A stretch of DNA of 64,000 nt, from NCBI RefSeq assembly GCF_029894125.1, contig NZ_JARXYZ010000003.1:186001-250000 (forward strand), given 5' to 3'. How positions within the stretch are numbered: position 1 is the stretch's first letter; each line of letters starts with the position of its first letter. The notes below the pieces were generated by a model. It saw only the letters and a program-made list of their open reading frames with translations, did not search any database and had not been told where the DNA came from. This stretch comes from Kitasatospora sp. MAA19. GTDB lineage: Bacteria; Actinomycetota; Actinomycetes; Streptomycetales; Streptomycetaceae. Made by a program: the position numbers and the translations under genes. Positions 54,914 to 61,247 of this stretch are shown here, one piece after another.

Positions 54914-56467
54914 TCAGACCTTCGACGCCTCGGCGGGGACCGGCTCCGCCGCAGGCTGCTCGGCGTCGGCGGCCGCTACGGCCTTGTCGGCCTTGTCGGC
55001 CGCAGCCTCCGTGGCGTCCACGGGCTCGGCCGCCGCGGGCCTCGCCTTGCGCGGGAGGAGCATCGCGCAGACGGCCGCGACCACGACCACCCCCGCGCCG
55101 ACGTACAGCGCGGGCACCAGCCCGTCGACGAAGGACTGCTCGGACGTGTACCCGCCCTGCGCCGAGAACACCGCCGAGAGGACGGCCACCCCGAGCGCGC
55201 CGCCCACCTCGCGCAGCGCGTTGTTGGCGCCGGAGGCGATGCCCTGCTCCTCCGGCCGGACGCTGTCCATCACCAGGGCGGCGGTCGGGGCGAAGTACAG
55301 CGACATGCCGATGCCGCAGATCACCACGGCGGGGATCTCGGCGCCGTAGTCGTAGCCCGTGGTGCCGCCGGTGATCGCCGCGTACATCGCCAGGCCGGCG
55401 CCCTGCAGCAGGAGCCCGGTGACCACGATCGGGCGGCCACCGAACCGGTCGGCCAGGATGCCCGCGATCGGGGCGACGATCAGCGGCATCCCGGTCCACG
55501 GGAGCATCCGGATGCCGGCCTCCTGCGGGCTGTAGCCGCCCACGGTCTGCAGGTGCTGGCTGATCAGGAAGATCGAGCCGAACATGCCGAGGAACATCAG
55601 CAGGCCGGACGCGTTGACGGCGGAGAACGCCCGGCTGCGGAACAGCCGCATCGGCAGCATCGGGTGCTTGGCCCAGCGCTGCTCGTACAGCACGAAGGCG
55701 GTCAGCAGCGCGACACCGGCGATCAGCGAGCCCAGCACCAGCGGGCTGGTCCAGCCGTTCGGGTTGCCGCGGATCAGGCCGAGGACGACGCCGAACAGGC
55801 CCAGGCTGACCAGGACCGTGCCGGCCACGTCCAGGGCCGGGCTGGCGCCCCGGCTCTCGCGGAGCTTGAGGGCGGAGAGCGGTACCAGGACGAGGCCGAC
55901 CGGGACGTTCACCCAGAAGATCCACTGCCAGGAGAAGTGCTCGGTGAGCGTCCCGCCGACCAGCGGCCCGGTGGCGACGGCGAGGCCGTTGACGCCCGCC
56001 CAGATGCCGAAGGCCAGTCCCCGCTTGGCCGCCGGCACCGCGGCGGTGAGCAGGGTGAGGGTGAGCGGCATCGACACCGCGGCGCCGGCGCCCTGGACGG
56101 CGCGGGCGGCGATCAGCGAGCCGATGTCCGGTGACAGGGCGGCCGCGGCGGAGCCGACGGTGAAGAGCGTGAGCCCGACCAGGAAGATCCGGCGGCGGCC
56201 GAAGCGGTCGCCGAGCGCGGCGCCGAACATCAGCAGGACGGCGAAGGCCAGGGTGTAGGCGCTGACCGTCCACTCCAGGTCGGACAGCCCGCCGCCGAGG
56301 TCCTCGCGGATGGACGGCAGCGCCGTGGTGACGACCAGGTTGTCCAGGCTGGCCATGAAACCCGCGACGCTGGTGATCACCAGCGTCCAGACGCCGGTCC
56401 GCCCCAGGCCTGGCGCCTCGGGCCGTTCCGCCGCTGGCCGTTCCGTTTTCTCCAGTTTCTCCGACAT
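54914..56467 (-). CDS. MFS exporter, DHA2 (14-helix) family
   Basis: A 517-residue drug-efflux-type transporter of the EmrB/QacA group with about 14 membrane helices. Motifs: LDNLVVTTALPSI at the end of helix 1 (motif D1), GDRFGRRRIF (motif A, about 86-95) and GAGAAVSMPLTL (motif B/C region). A hydrophilic Ala/Glu/Asp-rich tail of about 45 residues ends the protein. A perfect palindrome 25 bp upstream of the ATG and the TetR gene upstream indicate repression by that regulator. The substrate is unknown. Confidence 0.92.
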   Translation of the reverse strand: MSEKLEKTERPAAERPEAPGLGRTGVWTLVITSVAGFMASLDNLVVTTALPSIREDLGGGLSDLEWTVSAYTLAFAVLLMFGAALGDRFGRRRIFLVGLTLFTVGSAAAALSPDIGSLIAARAVQGAGAAVSMPLTLTLLTAAVPAAKRGLAFGIWAGVNGLAVATGPLVGGTLTEHFSWQWIFWVNVPVGLVLVPLSALKLRESRGASPALDVAGTVLVSLGLFGVVLGLIRGNPNGWTSPLVLGSLIAGVALLTAFVLYEQRWAKHPMLPMRLFRSRAFSAVNASGLLMFLGMFGSIFLISQHLQTVGGYSPQEAGIRMLPWTGMPLIVAPIAGILADRFGGRPIVVTGLLLQGAGLAMYAAITGGTTGYDYGAEIPAVVICGIGMSLYFAPTAALVMDSVRPEEQGIASGANNALREVGGALGVAVLSAVFSAQGGYTSEQSFVDGLVPALYVGAGVVVVAAVCAMLLPRKARPAAAEPVDATEAAADKADKAVAAADAEQPAAEPVPAEASKV

Positions 56468-56492
56468 GACGTCCCCCAGTTCCCCTCTGGAT

Positions 56493-56510
56493 AGTTATTG
56501 ATCAATAACT
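56493..56510. promoter_or_regulatory. palindromic operator upstream of the MFS gene
   Basis: AGTTATTGATCAATAACT is a perfect 18-bp palindrome, strikingly A/T-rich for this genome, 25 bp before the MFS start. A similar site (14 of 18 identical) sits before the TetR gene at 57193-57210. Confidence 0.85.
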
Positions 56511-56563
56511 TCTGTGGGCCGAAAAAGGGCCGCGCGGCCGCCGCCGCACAGCCTCTCCCCGGC

Positions 56564-57184
56564 CTAGGACTCGCCCTGCGGCTCGCCCCGCTCCCCGTCG
56601 TGCTCCCCGTCGCATTCCTCGCCCTGCGGCTCGTCCTGCGGCCCGAAACCGTCCCAGATCCGGTGGTCCCTGGGGTAGCCCAGCGCCACCAGCGTGTTGA
56701 TCAGCATCCCGTACGCCATGAACGCGGTCGCGTCCTCGGTGTCGCCGCCCAGCCGGATCCTGATCCGGTCGAACAGTTCGAGCCAGCCCGCCCGGGCGGC
56801 CTCGCCGATCTCGTCCTCGTCCGCCGTTTCGCCGGCGAACACCGAGACGTAGAGCTGCATCTGCATCATGAGTTGCTCGCGGTCCCCGACCAGCCCCAGG
56901 TAGGCGCGGGACATCGCCACGCCGGCCGCCTCGCCGGTCAGCCCGGCCGAGGCCTCGTCGAAGACCTGCCAGGTCTCCTCGATGCAGCGGTCGGCGGCGG
57001 CCTTGAAGATGGCCTGCTTGCTGGGGAACAGCCGGAACAGGTACGGCTGCGAGACGCCCACCCGGCGGGCGATCGTCTCGGTGGAGGTCCCCCGGTAGCC
57101 GCTCCTGGCGAACTCGATCATGGCAGCACGGATGACGCTCTCGCGCCGCTCCTCCGCACTCATCCGCATGCTCGCCCTCGCCAT
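56564..57184 (-). CDS. TetR-family repressor
   Basis: A 206-residue regulator. The N-terminal helix-turn-helix is IRAAMIEFARSGYRGTSTET then IARRVGVSQPYLFRLFPSKQ (about 20-60), matching TetR proteins. The C-terminal ligand domain is helical and ends in an acidic tail (ECDGEHDGERGEP). The start at 57184 is likely, with ATG 57169 (AGGG before it) an alternative. It is transcribed toward the MFS gene. Palindromes before each gene suggest autorepression and control of the exporter. Confidence 0.93.
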   Translation of the reverse strand: MARASMRMSAEERRESVIRAAMIEFARSGYRGTSTETIARRVGVSQPYLFRLFPSKQAIFKAAADRCIEETWQVFDEASAGLTGEAAGVAMSRAYLGLVGDREQLMMQMQLYVSVFAGETADEDEIGEAARAGWLELFDRIRIRLGGDTEDATAFMAYGMLINTLVALGYPRDHRIWDGFGPQDEPQGEECDGEHDGERGEPQGES

Positions 57185-57192
57185 GGGAGTCA

Positions 57193-57210
57193 AGTTAGTG
57201 GCCAATCACT
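57193..57210. promoter_or_regulatory. palindromic operator upstream of the TetR gene
   Basis: AGTTAGTGGCCAATCACT, an imperfect palindrome around TGGCCA, matches the MFS site at 14 of 18 positions. It lies 8 bp before the ATG, so bound repressor would block transcription of its own gene. Confidence 0.75.
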
Positions 57211-57277
57211 ATCTTCGCAAGGCCGACGGGCGCGGCGGGAAGCCCGCCGAACGGGCCCCGCCGCGGCCGGACGCGCC

Positions 57278-57700
57278 TCAGGCGAGCCGGACGACCGCCC
57301 TCGACATCCCGAGCACCTTCTGTCCGCCCGTGGTGGCCAGCAGGTCGACCTGCACCCTGCGGTCGTCCAGCAGCTTGGCGACCTTGGCCGAGACCTCGAC
57401 CACCGCGCCGACACCGTCGTTCGGCACCGGGACCGGACGGGTGAAGCGGACGCCGTACTCGACCACCGCCGCCGGGTCGCCGACCCAGTCGGTGACCACC
57501 CGGATCGCCTGGGCCATGGTGAACATGCCGTGCGCGATGACGTCCGGCAGGCCGACCTCCAGCGCGAACTTCTCGTTCCAGTGGATCGGGTTGAAGTCGC
57601 CGGAGGCGCCCGCGTACCGCACCAGGGTGTCGCGGGTCACCGGGAAGGACTGCGCCGGCAGCTGGGTGCCGACCTCGACCTCGTCGTAGCTGATCGCCAT
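57278..57700 (-). CDS. MaoC-type (R)-hydroxyacyl dehydratase, HadB-like
   Basis: A 140-residue single hot-dog domain with the hydratase-2 motif YAGASGDFNPIHWNEKFALE (about 28-47), which holds the catalytic Asp and His, and IAHGMFTMAQAI. It resembles HadB of mycobacterial FAS-II. The adjacent HadA-like gene supplies the second subunit of a heterodimer that dehydrates 3-hydroxyacyl thioesters. The ATG at 57700 is preferred (GGGGGAG 8 bp upstream) over a GTG at 57709. Confidence 0.88.
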   Translation of the reverse strand: MAISYDEVEVGTQLPAQSFPVTRDTLVRYAGASGDFNPIHWNEKFALEVGLPDVIAHGMFTMAQAIRVVTDWVGDPAAVVEYGVRFTRPVPVPNDGVGAVVEVSAKVAKLLDDRRVQVDLLATTGGQKVLGMSRAVVRLA

Positions 57701-57705
57701 CGTGC

Positions 57706-58164
57706 TCACTCCCCCGTCTCGTCGGCGGCCCGGGCCACCAGCGTCATGACCGACGTCACCACGTGCTCGCCGAGCGCGTCCGACACCTCACCACGCACGG
57801 TGAGCACGTCGTTGCCCGCCAGCGACTTGATGTTGTCGATGGTCACCGCGACCGTCAGCCGGTCGCCCGCCACCACCGGGCGGGAGTACGAGAACTTCTG
57901 GTCCCCGTGCACCACCCGGCTGTAGTCCAGGCCGAGCTCCGGATCCTCGACCACCTGGGCGGCCGCCCGGTAGGTGATCACGAACGGGAAGGTCGGCGGG
58001 GCGATCACATCGGGGTGGCCCAGCGCCTTCGCCGCCTCCGGGTCGGTGAACGCCGGATTGGCGTCCCCGATCGCGATCGCGAACTCGCGGATCTTCTCCC
58101 GGCCGACCTCGTACGGCTCGGTGGGCGGGTAGGTCCGCCCGATGAAGGAGGGGTCGAGTGCCAT
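57706..58164 (-). CDS. MaoC-type dehydratase partner subunit, HadA/HadC-like
   Basis: A 152-residue hot-dog protein: MALDPSFIGRTYPPTEPYEV, IGDANPAFTDPEAAKALGHP, then PPTFPFVI and VVHGDQKFSYSRP. The catalytic Asp-x5-His of the partner is missing here, which is typical of HadA-type subunits that shape the acyl tunnel. GAGGAG lies 9 bp before the ATG. The gene ends 5 bp before the HadB-like start, forming a two-gene unit. It probably serves fatty-acid or polyketide-like chain processing (inference). Confidence 0.88.
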   Translation of the reverse strand: MALDPSFIGRTYPPTEPYEVGREKIREFAIAIGDANPAFTDPEAAKALGHPDVIAPPTFPFVITYRAAAQVVEDPELGLDYSRVVHGDQKFSYSRPVVAGDRLTVAVTIDNIKSLAGNDVLTVRGEVSDALGEHVVTSVMTLVARAADETGE

Positions 58165-58243
58165 GGGGGCAGCTCCTCGGAAGCGCGGTGGATCCGGCGG
58201 CCGTTGCCGTCGGCGGGGTGCGCATGGGTGCATACGCGAAAAA

Positions 58244-58279
58244 CTCCGGGCCGCACCCCCTGAGGGATGCGGCCCGGAG
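58244..58279 (-). terminator. rpmG terminator
   Basis: CTCCGGGCCGCA / TGCGGCCCGGAG, a 12-bp stem with inner pairing, followed by TTTTTCG on the minus strand: an intrinsic terminator of the classical kind. Confidence 0.92.
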
Positions 58280-58321
58280 CTCAAGACCTGATTCACACAG
58301 GCCCGACGCCCTGCGAAAGGG

Positions 58322-58486
58322 TCAGCGGGTCTCGCGGTGCGCGGTGTGCGAGTTGCAGCGGGGGCAGTGCTTCTTCATCTCAAGACGGTCCGGGTCGTTA
58401 CGCCGGTTCTTCTTGGTGATGTAGTTCCGCTCCTTGCACTCCACGCAGGCCAGCGTGATCTTCGGGCGGACATCGGTGGCAGCCAC
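58322..58486 (-). CDS. rpmG: 50S ribosomal protein L33
   Basis: A 54-residue L33: [20 protein letters not shown] followed by [20 protein letters not shown]. It has the zinc-ribbon cysteines CVEC and CPRC, so it is the zinc-binding form that zinc-limited cells can replace by Cys-free paralogues. The GTG at 58486 has GGAAGG 8 bp upstream. Longer frames run into the tRNA gene. It is located beside two tRNA genes. Confidence 0.96.
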   Translation of the reverse strand: MAATDVRPKITLACVECKERNYITKKNRRNDPDRLEMKKHCPRCNSHTAHRETR

Positions 58487-58569
58487 GGGAGTGCCTTCCT
58501 TGGACAACGAATAAGAACACGACAAGAGTAGCCGACCGGGAGTGCGATCTCCCGACCGACTACGCGGGG

Positions 58570-58642
58570 TAGCGGTGACCGGACTTGAACCGGTGACACA
58601 GCGATTATGAGCCGCTTGCTCTACCAACTGAGCTACACCGCC
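58570..58642 (-). tRNA. elongator tRNA-Met (CAT)
   Basis: Minus-strand cloverleaf GGCGGTGTAGCTCAGTTGGT, anticodon arm GCGGCTCATAATCGC with CAT, T arm CCGGTTCAAGTCCGG, acceptor closing CACCGCT A. The G-T closing of position 1-72 is usual in streptomycete elongator tRNA-Met. No CCA encoded. Confidence 0.95.
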
Positions 58643-58685
58643 ACGGTGATCCGCAGCACAGTGGCAACTGACTGCTTTTCACCAG

Positions 58686-58758
58686 AGCCCCCATGCGGAA
58701 TCGAACCGCAGACCTTCTCCTTACCATGGAGACGCTCTACCGACTGAGCTATAGGGGC
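58686..58758 (-). tRNA. tRNA-Thr (GGT)
   Basis: Minus-strand cloverleaf GCCCCTATAGCTCAGTCGGT, anticodon arm TCTCCATGGTAAGGAGA with GGT, T arm TGCGGTTCGATTCCGCA, acceptor closing TGGGGGC T. 43 bp upstream of tRNA-Met on the same strand, probably one transcript with it and rpmG. Confidence 0.95.
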
Positions 58759-59044
58759 GAACGAGGAAGAGATTACACGTTCCGCGCCCAGAGGTGAAAT
58801 CCGTATCCCGACGTGAAGACCGCAGGTCGGCGAGGTGCACGGACGAACGATCCGAGGCCCCGCGTTCGACCGGCCCCCGGCCGCGCGGCCCGACCCGATA
58901 CGACTATTGCCCGCCTCCCGGCGCCCCGCCCCCGCGCGCCATAGGCTCGACCCTCGTTGATCAGGACGGCCCGGGAGATCAGGACGACCTGGGATCGGGA
59001 CGGTCCGGCCGACCGGACGGGCCAGCGCGGGAAGGGAGCCGGCG

Positions 59045-60316
59045 ATGGACAGCGCAGCCGCCGACGGGCCGCACTCGGGGCCCGGCCCGGCGGCCAACCC
59101 GCTCGGGCACGGACCGATCCTCCTGCTCACCGGCGCCCGGCTGGCCGACGGGCGGGTGGTGGACGTCCGGATCAGCGGCGACCGGATCCAGGCCGTCGGC
59201 ACCGTCGGCAGCCTCGGCCCGCTGCCCGCCCTGCCCGGCGCGCCCACCGTCACCACCGGCGCCCGGATCGACCTCAAGGGCTACCTGCTGCTGCCGGCCC
59301 CCGCCGAGGCGCACGCCCACTACGACGCCGCCTTCTCCGCCGCGCTGCCCACCCCGCCGCCGGACACCCCCACCGACCTCACCCGCCGGGTCACCGAGGC
59401 CGCGCTCACCTCGCTCGGCTACGGCGCCACCGCCCAGCGCACCCACGTCCGGATCGGCGACGTACACGGGCTGCGCCGGCTGGAGGCGGTGCTCACCGCC
59501 CGGCAGGCGCTGCGCGGCCTGGCCGAGCTCCAGGCGGTGGCGATGCCCCGACTGCTCACCGGCCGGGCCGGCGCGGACGGCCGGGCGCAGCTGCGCGACG
59601 CGCTCAAGCTGGGCGCCACCGCGGCCGGCGGCTGCCCGGAGCTGGACCCCGATCCGGCCGGGTACGTCCAGGTGCTGCTGGAGGCCGCCCGGGAGGCGGA
59701 CTGCCCGGTGGACCTGCACACCACGGCCGGCGATCCGGCCCAACTCGCGCGACTGGTCGGCGCCTTGGCCCCGCTGCGGCCGCGGGTGTCGCTCGGGCCG
59801 TGCGGGGCGCTGGCCCGGGGCGCGTCCACGGTGCTGGCGACCGGCGGGGTGCGGGTGGTCTGCCTGCCGCAGAACGGCGGCTGCACCGGCCTGGAGGGCC
59901 GCTCGGCGGGGATGCGACCGGGCCTGCTACGGGAGTTGACGGAGGCCCGGGTGCCGTTGGCGGCCGGCAGCGGCGCGCTGCGGGACCCGTCCAACCCGGT
60001 CGGCCGGGCGGACCCGCTGGAGTCGGCGTACCTGCTGGCGGCGGGTGGGGAGCTGGATGTGGCCGCGGCGTACGACGCGGTGGCGAACCAGGCCCGGGCG
60101 GCGCTCGGGCTGCCGCCGGTCCGGGTGGACGCCGGGTTCCCGGCGGAGCTGCTGGCGGTGCGCGGGGACAGCCTGGCCGGGGCGCTCGCGGGCGGGCACA
60201 GCCGGCTGGTGGTGCACAGCGGCCGGGTGGTCAGCCGGACCAGCGCGGTGCGGGAGTTCGCGGACACCGTGGTGCTGGCGCTGCCCCGGCAGTCCGGGAG
60301 CACCGGCGGGGGCTGA
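59045..60316 (+). CDS. amidohydrolase-fold protein, cytosine-deaminase-like, degenerate metal site
   Basis: A 423-residue TIM-barrel amidohydrolase relative. Family layout is clear: LLTGARLADGRVVDVRISGD, then EAHAHYD with the HxH pair (90, 92), LTSLGYGATAQRTHVRIGDV, DLHTTAGD and GALRDPSNPVGRADPLESAY. In CodA-type enzymes the third block is HCDE, the fourth contains a metal His and the last GxD. Here the Glu, that His (SLGPCG) and the Asp (GSGA) are absent. It is probably not an ordinary deaminase and may be inactive or re-purposed. GGGAG precedes the ATG. Confidence 0.8.
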   Translation: MDSAAADGPHSGPGPAANPLGHGPILLLTGARLADGRVVDVRISGDRIQAVGTVGSLGPLPALPGAPTVTTGARIDLKGYLLLPAPAEAHAHYDAAFSAALPTPPPDTPTDLTRRVTEAALTSLGYGATAQRTHVRIGDVHGLRRLEAVLTARQALRGLAELQAVAMPRLLTGRAGADGRAQLRDALKLGATAAGGCPELDPDPAGYVQVLLEAAREADCPVDLHTTAGDPAQLARLVGALAPLRPRVSLGPCGALARGASTVLATGGVRVVCLPQNGGCTGLEGRSAGMRPGLLRELTEARVPLAAGSGALRDPSNPVGRADPLESAYLLAAGGELDVAAAYDAVANQARAALGLPPVRVDAGFPAELLAVRGDSLAGALAGGHSRLVVHSGRVVSRTSAVREFADTVVLALPRQSGSTGGG

Positions 60317-60351
60317 CGGCTGCCGGGAGGAGTCGGCGGGGGGGAAGTTCA

Positions 60352-60381
60352 AGGGGCGCGCGACTGATGTCGCGCGCCCCT
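60352..60381. terminator. bidirectional hairpin between amidohydrolase and kdpE
   Basis: A perfect 13-bp stem (AGGGGCGCGCGAC / GTCGCGCGCCCCT) around TGAT, 36 bp past the amidohydrolase stop and between convergent genes. Confidence 0.88.
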
Positions 60382-60572
60382 CCCCCACCTGCTGGCCGCC
60401 GTTGGACGGCGGCTGGAGCGGCCCCGGGCCTCCCCCACATTGGAGCCGGGCCCGCTCGGTCAGCACTGACGCTACGCCCACGGAGCACCGCCGCCGGTCG
60501 ACCTTGACGCTCCCCTGTCGACCCTCGGCCCGCTCTTGACGGGGTGTTGACGCGGCTGCGGCCGACGCGGGC

Positions 60573-61247
60573 TCAGGGCTCGTACCGGTACCCGATCCCC
60601 GGCTCGGTGATCAGGTGCCGCGGGCGGGCCGGATCGCGCTCCAGCTTGCGGCGCAGCCCGGCCAGGTAGACCCGCAGGTAGTTGCCGCGCGCCTCCTGGG
60701 CCGGCCCCCACACCTCGCGCAGGATCTGCCGCCCGGGCACCAGCCGGCCGGGGTTGGCCACCAGCAGGGCGAGGATCCGCCACTCGGTCGGAGTGAGCCG
60801 CACCGCGCCCCGCGGGCCGGTCACCGTGGTGGCCGTCAGGTCGACGGTGTGGTCGCCGATCACCGGGCGACCCAGCGGGGCACCGCCTGACGGTCGGCGC
60901 AGTACGGCGCGCAGCCGGGCCAGCAGCTCGTCCATCAGGAACGGCTTGGTGAGGTAGTCGTCGGCGCCCGCGTCGAGGGCGTCCACCTTGTCGGCGGCGC
61001 CGGAGCGGCCGGAGAGCACGATGATCGGCATCGCGCTGCGGGTGCGCAGGCCGCGCAGCACGTCCATGCCGTCGAGGTCCGGCAGGCCGAGGTCGAGCAG
61101 CACGGCGTCCGGGACGGAGTGCGCGGCGCGGTCCAGCGCCTCACCGCCGCTGGCGGCCGTCCGGACGGCGTACTGCCGGGCGCTGAGGTTGATCCGCAGC
61201 GTGCGCAGCAGGGCGGGTTCGTCGTCGACAATCAGGATTTCACTCAT
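60573..61247 (-). CDS. kdpE: KdpE response regulator (OmpR family)
   Basis: Regulator of the high-affinity potassium ATPase genes. The 224-residue protein has a receiver with ILIVDDEPALLRTLRINL, phospho-acceptor Asp52 (LLDLGLPDLDG) and Lys in LTKPF, then an OmpR winged helix (TPTEWRILALLVANPGRLVP and YLRVYLAGLRRKLE). The ATG at 61247 overlaps the kdpD stop by 8 bp, so the pair is co-translated. Upstream residues of the longer frame are kdpD sequence. Confidence 0.95.
   Translation of the reverse strand: MSEILIVDDEPALLRTLRINLSARQYAVRTAASGGEALDRAAHSVPDAVLLDLGLPDLDGMDVLRGLRTRSAMPIIVLSGRSGAADKVDALDAGADDYLTKPFLMDELLARLRAVLRRPSGGAPLGRPVIGDHTVDLTATTVTGPRGAVRLTPTEWRILALLVANPGRLVPGRQILREVWGPAQEARGNYLRVYLAGLRRKLERDPARPRHLITEPGIGYRYEP

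Noticed and set aside
53802..56273. 823-codon minus-strand frame appearing to fuse an MFS-like stretch to murB
   Set aside because: The upstream part is an out-of-frame reading of the MFS gene. MurB homology begins only at about 54851, so there is no true fusion.
60382..60572. Possible small RNA or promoter between the amidohydrolase hairpin and kdpE
   Set aside because: Two TTGACG strings occur but no acceptable -10 partner at proper spacing, and no conserved structure was recognised.
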